Shown: positions 1 through 8,272, counted from the first letter of the stretch. The stretch: 64,000 nt of DNA from Streptomyces novaecaesareae (GCF_000716875.1 NZ_JNWQ01000036.1:1-64000), one strand, 5' to 3'. Notes: a model not told the origin generated them from the sequence alone. Numbers and translations are program-made.

Positions 1-1
1 C

Positions 2-385
2 CGCGTCGCCCTGATCACCGACGCCATGGGCGCCGCCGGCATGGGCGACGGCCTCTACCCCCTCGGCCCCCTCCAGGTCCAGGTCAAGAACGGCGTGGCC
101 CGGCTGGTCGAGGGCGGCGCGATCGCCGGCTCCACCCTCACCCTGGACGTGGCGTTCAAGCGCTCGGTGACCGTCAACGGGCTGAGCCTCGGCCAGGCCG
201 TCGAGTCGCTGTCCGCCACCCCGGCCCGCCTGCTCGGCCTGAGCGACTCCATCGGCTCGCTGGAGACCGGCAAGCTCGCCGACCTCGTCGTGGTCGACTC
301 CACCAGCTACGACCTGGTCGCCGTCATGCGCCACGGCCGCTGGGCGCTCGGCGGCGAGAAGTTCTCCACCGTGAAGCCCGCCTGA
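2..385 (+). CDS. nagA: N-acetylglucosamine-6-phosphate deacetylase, C-terminal part (cut by window edge)
   Basis: The reading frame is open from base 2 and begins inside the protein with the motif ITDAMGAAGMGDG. In the amidohydrolase-type NagA family this contains the catalytic aspartate (TDAM). The end has the usual family tail (IGSLETGKLADLVVVD). The enzyme removes the acetyl group from GlcNAc-6-phosphate and feeds amino-sugar catabolism and cell-wall recycling in the cytoplasm. Only about 127 C-terminal residues are present; the start lies outside the window. It is convergent with the next gene and ends just before a hairpin at 407-441. Confidence 0.9.
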   Translation, partial: RVALITDAMGAAGMGDGLYPLGPLQVQVKNGVARLVEGGAIAGSTLTLDVAFKRSVTVNGLSLGQAVESLSATPARLLGLSDSIGSLETGKLADLVVVDSTSYDLVAVMRHGRWALGGEKFSTVKPA

Positions 386-406
386 GCAGCGGGGCCCGCG
401 ACGGCA

Positions 407-441
407 ACGGCCGCCCTCCCCCTGCGGGGACGGGCGGCCGT
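407..441. terminator. GC-rich hairpin between convergent genes
   Basis: ACGGCCGCCC (407-416) pairs with GGGCGGCCGT (432-441), and the inner TCCCC/GGGGA extends the stem with one bulged C. It sits between the converging ends of nagA and the carbohydrate-binding protein gene, so it probably ends transcription from both sides. There is no T tract, as is common in streptomycetes. Confidence 0.7.
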
Positions 442-465
442 GGTGCGTCCGGCGGGGGGGGCGGC

Positions 466-1476
466 TCAGCCGCCGTACGGCTCGAAGGAGATCTGGTCGA
501 TCAGGATCGCCCCGGAGGGCACCGTGAGGGTCACCGTGTTCGACCCGGCCTGGAACTGCGGCAGTATCCAGGTGCTGAACCAGGAGGACGCCGGGTCCTT
601 GGGGGCGCCGTACGTCTTGTAGGCCACCCCGCTCGGCCAGTCCTTGCCGTTCACCACGGCGGCGCCCTTCAAGTCCGAGCCCGCGTAGTTGTAGTGCACG
701 TACATCTTGTAGGTGCCGGCCGTGGCGATCTCGCCGGTCCAGGTCACCGAGCCGCCGGGCTGGAGGGTCAGGTAGCTGCCGTCCGCCGACTTGGCGCCCT
801 TGATGCTGTTGCCGGACGGCGCGTTCTGCCCCTGCAGCTGGCCCGCGTCCACCGTCGACGGGCCGGACACCGGGGTGGCGCTGGCCGAGGGGGAGGCGCC
901 CGCGGTCGTACCGGTCGGCCCCGGGGTGGCGGGGCCCGGCGCGGCGGTGGTCGCGGTGCCGCCCTTCGCCTCCTTGCCGCCGTCCGGGTCGCCCTTGGAG
1001 AGCGCGATCCCGGCGCCGATCGCGATGGCCGCGACCACGGCGACCGCGCCGATCACCGCGCCCTTGCTCCGGCCGCTGCTGCTCGGCTCCTCCCCCGGCT
1101 GCGGCCGGGAGTGCTCGGCGTAGCGGGTCTGCTGGGTGGGCCCGGCGCCGTACTCGGACTGCTGCGGCACGCCCGGCTGCCCGTACGGGCCCTGCGGCTG
1201 GCCGCCCGGGTACCCCGGCTGGCCGTACGGCTGCTGCTGCGCCCGCGGCGGCCCCGCCTGCGGGTAGTGCTGGCCGTACTGCGCGCGCCCGACCTCCATG
1301 GGACGGCTGTACGACGTCCGGGGGACCCCCTGCTGCGGCTCGGCCGGCTGCCCGGTGGAGCCGTCGGCCGGGCGGTAGAGGTAGCCGAACGGGTCGTCGT
1401 CCTGCGGGGCACCGCCCCCCTGGCCCTCGGGCACTCCGTTGCTGCCGTCGGTCGTCACGGTGGTCTGCTCCCCCAT
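466..1476 (-). CDS. membrane-anchored carbohydrate-binding module protein
   Basis: A 336-residue protein in three parts. The cytoplasmic N-terminal part (about residues 1-135) is rich in Pro, Gln, Gly and Tyr. One transmembrane helix follows at about 138-160 (KGAVIGAVAVVAAIAIGAGIAL). After a Thr/Ala/Pro/Ser linker comes a C-terminal beta-sandwich of about 125 residues resembling carbohydrate-binding module families 6/35: it starts near VDAGQLQGQ, has a central TAGTYKMYVHYNYAGSD and ends ILIDQISFEPYGG. No catalytic domain is visible, so a sugar- or wall-binding role outside the membrane is inferred. Its position beside nagA fits amino-sugar or cell-wall metabolism, but the ligand is unknown. 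Confidence 0.75.
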   Translation of the reverse strand: MGEQTTVTTDGSNGVPEGQGGGAPQDDDPFGYLYRPADGSTGQPAEPQQGVPRTSYSRPMEVGRAQYGQHYPQAGPPRAQQQPYGQPGYPGGQPQGPYGQPGVPQQSEYGAGPTQQTRYAEHSRPQPGEEPSSSGRSKGAVIGAVAVVAAIAIGAGIALSKGDPDGGKEAKGGTATTAAPGPATPGPTGTTAGASPSASATPVSGPSTVDAGQLQGQNAPSGNSIKGAKSADGSYLTLQPGGSVTWTGEIATAGTYKMYVHYNYAGSDLKGAAVVNGKDWPSGVAYKTYGAPKDPASSWFSTWILPQFQAGSNTVTLTVPSGAILIDQISFEPYGG

Positions 1477-1688
1477 CCGGTGCGCGCCGCCGGATGGGGG
1501 CGGCGCGGATCATGGACGCTGTCGTACCGGGAACCCTACCTGCCGGATGTGACGGCTGGAAAAGACCCCTTGACAACTCACGGGTAACCTCGCCCGACCT
1601 GCGGCGCCGGGGCCCGCACGGCCGTACCGTCCGTTCCCGTACGGCCCCGGCCCGGCCCGGGCGGCCCCGCCCTCCGCTCCCGTACGCC

Positions 1689-3479
1689 TCAGCCCGCCCG
1701 CCGGTGCGACCGCTCGCCGCGCGCACCGCGCACGGCCCCGCCCCGGGCCCGCTTCTCGTCGTACATCCGCTCGTCCGCGGTCTGCAGCACCTCCTCGATG
1801 CTCATCCCGCAGCCGGCCCAGCCGATCCCGAGGCTCACTCCCACCCGCATCGCCCGCCCGTCGATCCGCATCGGCGGGATGATCGCGTTGCGCAGCCGGT
1901 GGGCGAGGTCCTTCGCCTCCTCCCGGCCGATGCCGTCGGCCAGCACCACGAACTCGTCGCCGCCGAGCCGGGCCACCGTGTCGCCGTCCCGGACGGCCTG
2001 GCTCAGCCGCCGGGCGACCTCGACCAGCACCGCGTCACCCGCGTTGTGGCCGAACCGGTCGTTGATCGACTTGAAGCCGTCCAGGTCGCAGAAGAGCACC
2101 GCGAGCCCTTTGTCCGCCGCGGCCGCGCCGCCGGAGCGGAACGGCGCGGACCAGGCCTCGCCGCCCGGCCCGTGGTCGGCCGGGACCACCGCGTGCACGT
2201 GCTCCCCGTAGCCCGGGCCGAGGCCGGGCGGCGGGCCGCCCTCGGGGAGCCCGTAGCCGTGCACCGGCCCGGCGTACGGGTCCGCGCCCTCCAGCGCTTC
2301 GTGGGCGGCGTGGGCGCTGTAGGAGTCGGCCGGGTAGCCGTACGGCGGCGGGTAGGCCGCCTCGGCCGGGACGGCGGCCGCGCCGACCGGCTGCGGCTGG
2401 GCGCAGAGCCGGCGGGCCAGCCGGGCCTTGAGCTCGGCGCCGTTGGGCAGGCCGGTGAGCGCGTCGTGGCTGGCCCGGTGGGCGAGCTGGAACTCGTGCC
2501 GCTTGCGGTCCTCGATGTCCTCGACGTGGGTCAGCAGGAAGCTCGGTCCCTCGGCCGCGTCGGCCACGATCGAGTTGCGCAGACAGACCCACTGGTAGCC
2601 GCCGTCCCGCCGGGACAGCCGCAGCTCCGCCCGGCCGCTCTCGGCGCTGGTGCGCTCCAGCAGGGCGCGGTCCTCGGGGTGGACGAGGTCGGCGAAGCTC
2701 TGCTGGCGCAGCACCGCCCGGGGGCGGCCGAGCAGCCGACACAGCGCGTCGTTGACCCTGGTCAGCTGGCCGCGCCCGGCGCCGTGCAGTTCGGTGATGG
2801 CCATCCCGCTGGGTGCGTACTCGAACGCCTGGCGGAAGCTCTCCTCGCTGGCCCGCAGCGCCTGCTGCTCCTTCTCCAGGCGGGCCAGCGCGCGCTGCAT
2901 CTCGGCCCGCAGCCGGGCGTTGCCGATCGCGATCGAGGCCTGCAGCGAGAACATCTCCAGCGCCTCGCGGGTCCAGGCGCCGGGGCGCTTGCCGCTGCGC
3001 GGGCGGTCCACCGAGAGCACCCCGAGCAGGTCGCCGCCGGCGCTGTACATCGGGGCGAGCAGCCCGTCGGCGGGGTGCCAGTCGTTGGCGTACACGGGCA
3101 GCGTGCCGTCCCCGATCCAGCGCGGGATGTCGCTGGCGACGGCCCAGCCGCGGTCGTACGGCAGGAAGCGCAGGGTGCCCCAGTGGTCGCTGACGCCGAG
3201 CAGCCGGTCCCAGGACTCCCGGGAGCCGACCTGGCCGAGCAGGACGGAGGGCCCGCCCATCGCGCTCTCCTCCAGCTCCCAGACGGCCGCCACCACGAGG
3301 TCGCCGTCCGGCCGGACCAGGCTGACCGCGGCGGCGTCGAAGCCGAGCCCGTGCACCGCGCCCTCGACGACGGCCTGCAGCGTGCCCGCGAGGCTGCGGG
3401 CAGCGTTGAGGTCCGCCACGACCCGGTGCAAGGTGCGGAGGGTCGCGAGACGGACGTACGGCTCCGACTCGGCTTCCAT
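1689..3479 (-). CDS. cdgB: GAF-PAS-GGDEF diguanylate cyclase (CdgB-like)
   Basis: A 596-residue soluble signalling enzyme that makes cyclic di-GMP from two GTP. GAF domain about 20-195, coiled linker 190-215, PAS/PAC about 212-330, GGDEF domain about 332-580. The active-site motif GGDEF is intact at 506-510, and the product-inhibition site RxxD is intact at 497-500 (RDGD), exactly five residues upstream. There is no EAL domain. The GGDEF domain is split by a Pro/Gly/Tyr/His-rich insert at about 361-456, between LTGLPN and KGLAVLFCDLDGF. The ATG is preceded by GGGGAG. Position near nagA and the domain order match streptomycete CdgB, a known developmental cyclase and BldD target. Regulation here is not shown, but a dyad lies upstream. 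Confidence 0.88.
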   Translation of the reverse strand: MEAESEPYVRLATLRTLHRVVADLNAARSLAGTLQAVVEGAVHGLGFDAAAVSLVRPDGDLVVAAVWELEESAMGGPSVLLGQVGSRESWDRLLGVSDHWGTLRFLPYDRGWAVASDIPRWIGDGTLPVYANDWHPADGLLAPMYSAGGDLLGVLSVDRPRSGKRPGAWTREALEMFSLQASIAIGNARLRAEMQRALARLEKEQQALRASEESFRQAFEYAPSGMAITELHGAGRGQLTRVNDALCRLLGRPRAVLRQQSFADLVHPEDRALLERTSAESGRAELRLSRRDGGYQWVCLRNSIVADAAEGPSFLLTHVEDIEDRKRHEFQLAHRASHDALTGLPNGAELKARLARRLCAQPQPVGAAAVPAEAAYPPPYGYPADSYSAHAAHEALEGADPYAGPVHGYGLPEGGPPPGLGPGYGEHVHAVVPADHGPGGEAWSAPFRSGGAAAADKGLAVLFCDLDGFKSINDRFGHNAGDAVLVEVARRLSQAVRDGDTVARLGGDEFVVLADGIGREEAKDLAHRLRNAIIPPMRIDGRAMRVGVSLGIGWAGCGMSIEEVLQTADERMYDEKRARGGAVRGARGERSHRRAG

Positions 3480-3829
3480 GCGGGGGCTCCCCGGCTGCTT
3501 CGGATAGTTCTTGATTGGTTATCGTCCGATTGCCAGAAGAACTGAATCACAGGGAGCACAGCGTTCGGCACGCTCGGTCAGCAATAGGCAGCCACTTGTG
3601 ACTTAAATCACACGACACTAATGCGCCCTTAATCAGCTCATCCGTCCCATAGCGGGACATAAAGCGCTATCGGACCATTTCCTGTGGTCGACCACCCCGG
3701 CCGCAGACTGAAGCCGACTGCCTCCGCCCGTCCCCCCGCTTCACTCCTGGGAGTGAGTCCGGCCACCGGCCGCAACCCCGCGGCTGCGCCGCCGGTCCTA
3801 CGACCAAGGCCCGATGCCGTTTCCCACGG
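3480..3829. other. 350-bp divergent promoter region between cdgB and flavin reductase
   Basis: Noncoding and clearly AT-richer than its surroundings. It holds a perfect dyad at 3597-3612 and a second inverted repeat, ATAGCG/CGCTAT, at 3649-3670 with a 10-base spacer. GTCCC/GGGAC also flank ATAGC just upstream. No small gene with convincing codon use was found. It should carry the promoters of both divergent genes. Confidence 0.6.
3597..3612. promoter_or_regulatory. palindromic operator TGTGA-N6-TCACA
   Basis: TGTGACTTAAATCACA has perfect half-sites with a 6-base spacer, 118 bp upstream of the cdgB start codon. It matches the classical CRP/FNR consensus exactly. It also resembles the Rex-type operator and the GTGA/TCAC half-sites described for BldD. 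Which regulator binds is not decidable from sequence alone. Confidence 0.6.
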
Positions 3830-4378
3830 GTGACGACTACCGTGCGGTACGTGTACCCGTCGCCGCAGCCCGAAGCTGCCTCCCACGCCACGCCCGACGA
3901 GTTCCGGGCAGCACTCTCCCAGCTCGCCGCCGGCGTGAGCCTGGTGACCGTCCACGACCCGGAGGACGGCGAGGACGTCGGCATGACCGCCACGTCCTTC
4001 CTCTCCGTGTCGCTGGAGCCGCCGCTGGTGCTGGTCTCGGTCCGCGAGGACTCCCGGATGGACGAGGTGCTCTCCCGGGTCGACACCTGGGCGGTCTCGG
4101 TGCTGACCGAGGGGCAGAAGACGATCGGCTCGCGGTTCGCCATGAAGGGCCGGCTCAGCGACCGGCTGCTGTTCGCCGACACCCCGCACCACCGCGGCCC
4201 GCGCACCGGCGCCCCGCTGATCGAGGGCGCGCTGGCCACCGTCGAGTGCCGCACCGAACAGCGGATACCCGCGGGTGACCACACCCTGCTGATCGGCCGC
4301 GTCCTGGAGGCCGCCGTACCCGACCCCGGCGGCCGCCCGCTGCTCTACTTCCGCGGCGGCTACCGCGCGCTGGGCTGA
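3830..4378 (+). CDS. flavin reductase-like (FMN-binding split barrel) protein
   Basis: A 182-residue protein of the flavin reductase/DIM6-NTAB family. Features are FRAALSQLAAGVSLVTV, then GMTATSFLSVSLEPPLVLVSV (flavin-contacting strands), SRFAMKGRLSDRLLF and a C-terminal LLIGRVLEA with LLYFRGGYRAL. Such proteins use NAD(P)H to reduce FMN, often supplying a monooxygenase; the partner is not visible here. The GTG start gives a full-length domain. It diverges from cdgB and shares the operator-like region. Confidence 0.85.
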   Translation: MTTTVRYVYPSPQPEAASHATPDEFRAALSQLAAGVSLVTVHDPEDGEDVGMTATSFLSVSLEPPLVLVSVREDSRMDEVLSRVDTWAVSVLTEGQKTIGSRFAMKGRLSDRLLFADTPHHRGPRTGAPLIEGALATVECRTEQRIPAGDHTLLIGRVLEAAVPDPGGRPLLYFRGGYRALG

Positions 4379-4379
4379 G

Positions 4380-4814
4380 CTACTCGCCGCCCCGCGGCAC
4401 CTGGCGGCCCTGCTTCAACTCGGAGCGGTGCCGCTTGTTGAACAGCCGCCGCTCGACCATCCCGCGGCTCGGCCTGGTCGCCCGCCGGGCCTTCGGCGGC
4501 GGCGCGCAGGCCTCGGTCAGCAGCGCCGACAACCGGGCCGCGGCCGCCTCCCGGTTGCGCCACTGCGAGCGGAACTCCGAGGCGTGGACCACCAGCACCC
4601 GGCCGTCCGCCAGCCGCCCGGCCAGCCGTTCCAGGGCACGCTCGCGCCACACCTCGGGCAGCGCCTTGGTGGCCGCCAGGTCGAAGCGCAGCTCGACCTT
4701 GGAGTCCGAGGTGTTGACGTGCTGGCCACCGGGGCCGGAAGAACGCGAGAAGCGCCAGACGAGCTCGGCGTCGGGGACGACCACCGACCCCCGTACGCGG
4801 ATGGGCTCAGGCAT
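4380..4814 (-). CDS. arfB: peptidyl-tRNA hydrolase ArfB/YaeJ-type ribosome-rescue factor
   Basis: A 144-residue release-factor-like protein. The catalytic GGQ motif is in SSGPGGQHVNTSDSKVELRF (residues about 25-44), and the C-terminal basic tail is RRLFNKRHRSELKQGRQVPR. This layout (GGQ domain plus a basic extension that probes the empty mRNA channel) is that of ArfB/ICT1, which frees stalled ribosomes by hydrolysing peptidyl-tRNA. The ATG at 4814 is preceded by GGGATGATGG and gives the usual family length; the frame stays open upstream, but without family similarity. It ends 2 bp from the convergent flavin reductase gene. Confidence 0.9.
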   Translation of the reverse strand: MPEPIRVRGSVVVPDAELVWRFSRSSGPGGQHVNTSDSKVELRFDLAATKALPEVWRERALERLAGRLADGRVLVVHASEFRSQWRNREAAAARLSALLTEACAPPPKARRATRPSRGMVERRLFNKRHRSELKQGRQVPRGGE

Positions 4815-4922
4815 GCGTCCATCATCCCGCGACCGCCCCGCCCGGTCACGCGGTTTACTCGCCCGCCCGCCTGCCCGTGACGCGGGGCGGCCGGTTACCC
4901 GGGCGGGCCCCGACCCCCGACA

Positions 4923-5420
4923 ATGGCGTACGTGATCGAGCTCGGCTACTCCCTCTCCAACCGCTTCCCCGACCCCCCGCAGACGGACTACCGCACCGCG
5001 TCCGTACACGCCCTGCGGCACGACCTGTTCTGCGGCGACGTCTATCTGGACGCCGAGGGCGCGGAGCTCTCCACCGCCTGGGGCTGGGTGCCGGTGCTCG
5101 ACTTCGCCTGGGCGCTGTGCGACATCGCCGAGCACCTCGACCGCGACCCGGACGGCAGCCGGGCCGCCCGGGTGCAGACCGCCGACCTCGACTTCACCCA
5201 GAACACCGAGCTGCTGCGCTTCGCCCGCCGCTTCAACTGGGTCGAGGTCACCGCGACCTGGCTGCCCGACGAGCCGCCGGCCGTGATCCGGCACAGCGAG
5301 CTGCGCCGCGAGGCCCGGGACTTCCTCCAGGACACCCTCGCCGACCTCTTCGACATGCACCCCGATCTGGCCGACAACCCGAACATCTGGTCGCTGCAGG
5401 GCCGGTTCCGCCGGATCTGA
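4923..5420 (+). CDS. conserved actinomycete protein of unknown function
   Basis: A 165-residue soluble acidic protein with no membrane segment or signal peptide. I do not recognise a catalytic motif. It contains GWVPVLDFAWALCDIAEHLDRD and a C-terminal helix-rich part, HSELRREARDFLQDTLADLF. The codon use is typical of the strain (GC-rich third positions), so it is a real gene. The Shine-Dalgarno site is weak; a GTG three codons downstream is an alternative start. It lies 134 bp before terD on the same strand. Confidence 0.75.
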   Translation: MAYVIELGYSLSNRFPDPPQTDYRTASVHALRHDLFCGDVYLDAEGAELSTAWGWVPVLDFAWALCDIAEHLDRDPDGSRAARVQTADLDFTQNTELLRFARRFNWVEVTATWLPDEPPAVIRHSELRREARDFLQDTLADLFDMHPDLADNPNIWSLQGRFRRI

Positions 5421-5427
5421 CACCGCT

Positions 5428-5446
5428 CTTTGCCCGAACTTTGCCC
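5428..5446 (+). repeat. 11-bp direct repeat upstream of terD
   Basis: CTTTGCCC occurs at 5428-5435 and again at 5439-5446, one helical turn apart, followed by TTGACG at 5452. It lies about 110 bp before the terD start codon and may be an activator site, but this is inference only. Confidence 0.35.
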
Positions 5447-5554
5447 TGTCATTGACGCCCACGAAGAATTCACGGTCCCTGCGGAACCAAGCCGCCGGAG
5501 TATTGCGTTGTCCCGGGAAAAGCGCGCGAAGCGAATGAAGGGACTGCAATCACC

Positions 5555-6130
5555 ATGCCTGTGAGCCTCTCCAAGGGTGGCAACGTCTCGCTGACCAAGG
5601 AGGCCCCCGGTCTGTCCGCGGTCACCGTCGGCCTGGGCTGGGACGTCCGCACCACGACCGGCGCCGAGTTCGACCTCGACGCCAGCGCGATCGTGCTGAA
5701 CGCGGACGGCAAGGTGCTGTCCAACGGCCACTTCGTCTTCTTCAACAACACCAGCACGCCGGACAACACCGTCGTGCACACCGGTGACAACCGCACCGGC
5801 GAGGGCGCGGGCGACGACGAGTCGATCAACGTCAACCTGGCCGGCCTGCCGGCCGAGGCCGCCAAGATCACCTTCCCGGTCACCATCTACGACGGCGTCG
5901 CCCGCGGCCAGAACTTCGGCCAGGTCCGCAACGCCTACATCCGTGTGGTGAACGCCAGCGGCGGCGCCGAGATCGCCCGCTACGACCTCTCCGAGGACGC
6001 CGCCACCGAGACCGCGATGATCTTCGGCGAGCTCTACCGCAACGGCGGCGAGTGGAAGTTCCGCGCCGTCGGCCAGGGCTACGCCTCCGGCCTGGCGGGC
6101 ATCGCCCAGGACTTCGGCGTCCAGCTCTGA
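5555..6130 (+). CDS. terD: TerD-family calcium-binding stress protein
   Basis: A 191-residue protein with the TerD fold. It opens with [20 protein letters not shown], then [20 protein letters not shown]. The acidic calcium-site motifs are [15 protein letters not shown] and [15 protein letters not shown], and it ends RFGELYR-like ([21 protein letters not shown]). TerD proteins bind Ca2+ and are linked to tellurite, stress and developmental phenotypes in streptomycetes. No other ter genes are adjacent, as is common for chromosomal TerD paralogues. Direct repeats lie upstream, and it is followed by a perfect 23-bp hairpin. Confidence 0.92.
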   Translation: MPVSLSKGGNVSLTKEAPGLSAVTVGLGWDVRTTTGAEFDLDASAIVLNADGKVLSNGHFVFFNNTSTPDNTVVHTGDNRTGEGAGDDESINVNLAGLPAEAAKITFPVTIYDGVARGQNFGQVRNAYIRVVNASGGAEIARYDLSEDAATETAMIFGELYRNGGEWKFRAVGQGYASGLAGIAQDFGVQL

Positions 6131-6187
6131 GACGTCCGGGCCTGAGGCATCGACCTCTGAGGCGTCCAGCCCTGACGCCCCCCTGAC

Positions 6188-6238
6188 AACGCCGCGGCGC
6201 GGGAAGTCGGTCCGTCCGACTTCCCGCGCCGCGGCGTT
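6188..6238. terminator. perfect 23-bp hairpin, bidirectional terminator
   Basis: Bases 6188-6210 and 6216-6238 are perfectly complementary over 23 bp with a 5-base loop (TCCGT). The hairpin sits between the converging ends of terD and the coiled-coil membrane protein gene. A T tract is lacking. Confidence 0.8.
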
Positions 6239-6250
6239 CGTCCAGGTCCC

Positions 6251-7414
6251 TCAGCGCGAGGCGCGCAGCTCCGGCAGCTGGATCAGCTCGGTCTCGTCCT
6301 CCGGCGTCAGGTCCACCACGGTCGGCTCGCCCTGCTCCGGCAGCCCGTCCGGCTGCGCGGCCAGCACGCCGTCCTCCACCTCGGTCGTCTCCGCGGCCCG
6401 GGCCTCGGCCTCGGCCTTGGCGGCCACCGCCTCGTCGCCCACCACGTCCGCCAGGTCGGCCCGCTCGCCCAGCTCGGCGACACTGCCCACCGCCGGCGCC
6501 GGTGCGCCCGGGCGCACCGCCGCGCCCGGGCCTCGGCCGAAGAAGCTGAAGCCCTGCCCGCGCACCTGCCCGGACTGCGCCATCCGCGGCCGCTGCCGCT
6601 CCGCCGGCACCGGCGCCGCGGCCGGGGCGGCCGGCGTCCCGCCGAGCTGACCGACCGTCGCGGTCAGCGCCGGGCGCACCGGCGCGGGCTGCACCGGCGC
6701 GGACCGCCGCGGCGGCTCTGCCACCGGCGCCTGCGCCGGTGTGGGCACCGCGGGCACCACCGGGGCGGGCACGGCCACCGGGGCGGCCTGCACGGCCGGA
6801 GCCACCGGCGCGGCCGGGGCGGTACGCGCCCGCAGCGCGACCTCCGCGCCCGCCGTCAGCGCCCGCTGCGCCTCCTGCTCCGCCGCACGGCGCTCCAGCA
6901 GCCGCAGCACGGCCGCGGCGCGCACGTAGGCGGCCGGGCTGGCCGGGTACTTGGGGCGGCTCGCGGCGAGCGCCCGCTGGGCCGCCTCGGCCTCCTTGAG
7001 CGCCTGCTCGGCCACCGACACGGCCCGCTCCCGCAGCAGCCGGGCGATCTCGGTCTCGGCCTTCGCCAGCCGCGACTTCTCCGCCGTCAGCCGTCGGCCG
7101 AACCGGGTGGCCCGCTCCTCGGCGACCTCCGCCGCGTACTCGGCCTCCGCCAGCTGTTCCTCGAAGCGCTCCTCGGCCCGCAGCCGCTGCGCCGCGGACA
7201 TCTCGGCGGCCGCCCGGGCCGCCTTGTCGCGCTGGCGCAGCAGCAGCGCGAAGCCGAGCGTCGCGATCACCGCCGCGACGCCCACCGAGCGCACCAGGAT
7301 GGTGTCCTGACTGAAAACCAGAGCGGCCAGTGCGGCGACCAGCAGTACGCCGGCGGCGGTGGGGGGAAAGACCCGGCCGAGGACGGAGGAATGACGGTGG
7401 CGTCCGCGAGACAT
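6251..7414 (-). CDS. Ala-rich coiled-coil membrane protein of unknown function
   Basis: A 387-residue protein. Basic N-terminus (MSRGRHRHSS), then two hydrophobic segments at about 15-34 and 41-60 forming a membrane hairpin. A long Ala/Glu/Arg heptad-like coiled coil spans about 65-195 (KAARAAAEMSAAQRLRAEER). A Pro/Ala-rich linker follows at about 200-290, then a Glu-rich tail. No enzymatic motif is visible. The layout suggests a cytoplasmic scaffold anchored to the membrane; function unknown. It is convergent with terD. Confidence 0.7.
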   Translation of the reverse strand: MSRGRHRHSSVLGRVFPPTAAGVLLVAALAALVFSQDTILVRSVGVAAVIATLGFALLLRQRDKAARAAAEMSAAQRLRAEERFEEQLAEAEYAAEVAEERATRFGRRLTAEKSRLAKAETEIARLLRERAVSVAEQALKEAEAAQRALAASRPKYPASPAAYVRAAAVLRLLERRAAEQEAQRALTAGAEVALRARTAPAAPVAPAVQAAPVAVPAPVVPAVPTPAQAPVAEPPRRSAPVQPAPVRPALTATVGQLGGTPAAPAAAPVPAERQRPRMAQSGQVRGQGFSFFGRGPGAAVRPGAPAPAVGSVAELGERADLADVVGDEAVAAKAEAEARAAETTEVEDGVLAAQPDGLPEQGEPTVVDLTPEDETELIQLPELRASR

Positions 7415-7536
7415 GCCAAGAAACTAGCGTGCGAATTGGGGCCCTGTCAGCCCAGGGTCCCCTTCCGCCCTTGACATGGTGCGGTTTTTACCGCACGTGC
7501 CCGGCGTTTCACTCAAGATCACCAAGAAGGCCCTGC

Positions 7537-8034
7537 TCAGCGGTGCGACGCCGCCGGACCGCCCGATCCGTTCGGGCCGTCGTGGTTCTCCGGCAGCTTG
7601 CAGACGTGCTGGACCCAGAGCGCCGCGGCGATCACCGCGGCCCCCGCCAGCACCGCGAACCCGGCCGTAACGGCCTGATCCTTGCGGGCCGACACGTCCA
7701 GCTCCCCCAGCAGGTAGATCCCCGCGCCCGCATAGATGCCGGTGACCACGGCCGAGACCAGCGCGCTGGCCTGCCCCAGCACCACCGCCCGGGCCGCGAG
7801 CAGCGGGTCGACCCCCTTCGCGCCGTGCTGGCGCTCGCGCACCGCCTTCAGCCGGGCCCGCAGCGACAGCCCGGTCGCCAGCAGGATCACCGCCACCGCC
7901 GCCAGCACGATCGGCGCCGCGCCCGGCACGGCCGGCAGCGTGTCCAGGGAGGCCCACAGCTTGGAGCCTGCCCAGGACAGCGCCGTCGTGGCGGCGGTGA
8001 TGCCGATCAGCAGGCGGAGGCGAAGCAGCTTCAC
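7537..8034 (-). CDS. DUF3180-type membrane protein
   Basis: A protein of about 165 residues. Four hydrophobic segments can be seen: LLIGITAATTALSWAG, IVLAAVAVILLATGLSL, ALVSAVVTGIYAGAGIYLL and VTAGFAVLAGAAVIAAALWV. Order and length fit the DUF3180 family, which in actinomycetes usually follows folK, as here. The start is placed at GTG 8034 (MKLLRLRL) because the 33 codons upstream are Pro/Gly/Arg-rich and unlike the family. The ribosome site is weak. Function unknown. Confidence 0.75.
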   Translation of the reverse strand: MKLLRLRLLIGITAATTALSWAGSKLWASLDTLPAVPGAAPIVLAAVAVILLATGLSLRARLKAVRERQHGAKGVDPLLAARAVVLGQASALVSAVVTGIYAGAGIYLLGELDVSARKDQAVTAGFAVLAGAAVIAAALWVQHVCKLPENHDGPNGSGGPAASHR

Positions 8035-8192
8035 TCGGAGCAGGTCCTTCCCGGGGTACCAGAGCCGGCCGCCCGCCCGGTGGCCCGGCTCGGCGGCGCC
8101 AGGCCACCGTACCGGGCCCGGCCGGGCGGGCACCCGCGCGAACGACGGTCACCTACTCGTACGGCCGGGCCCCCGGTCGAGTTCCCTGGCGG

Positions 8193-8272
8193 CTACTCGC
8201 CCGCTCGCCTCCGAACCGCTCCGGTCCGGTCCGGTGCCGACGGTCGGCGCTCCAGCGCTCGCTCCTCGCTTG
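8193..8272 (-). repeat. dispersed repeat element, copy B (intergenic)
   Basis: Read on the minus strand this contains AGCGAGGAGCGA (8259-8270), then CCGTCGGC, then GGAGGCGAGCGGGCGAGTAG ending at 8193. The same ordered blocks occur inside dtd (27688-27783), and the last block occurs at 56056-56095. It lies between folK and the DUF3180 gene. Confidence 0.6.

Noticed and set aside
1494..3545. A 683-codon plus-strand frame opposite cdgB
   Set aside because: The minus strand has intact GGDEF, PAS and GAF signatures; the antisense frame has no recognisable domain.
5555..6130. Tellurite resistance island
   Set aside because: Only a single TerD paralogue is present, with no terB, terC, terE or mobile genes; this is usual for streptomycete chromosomes.
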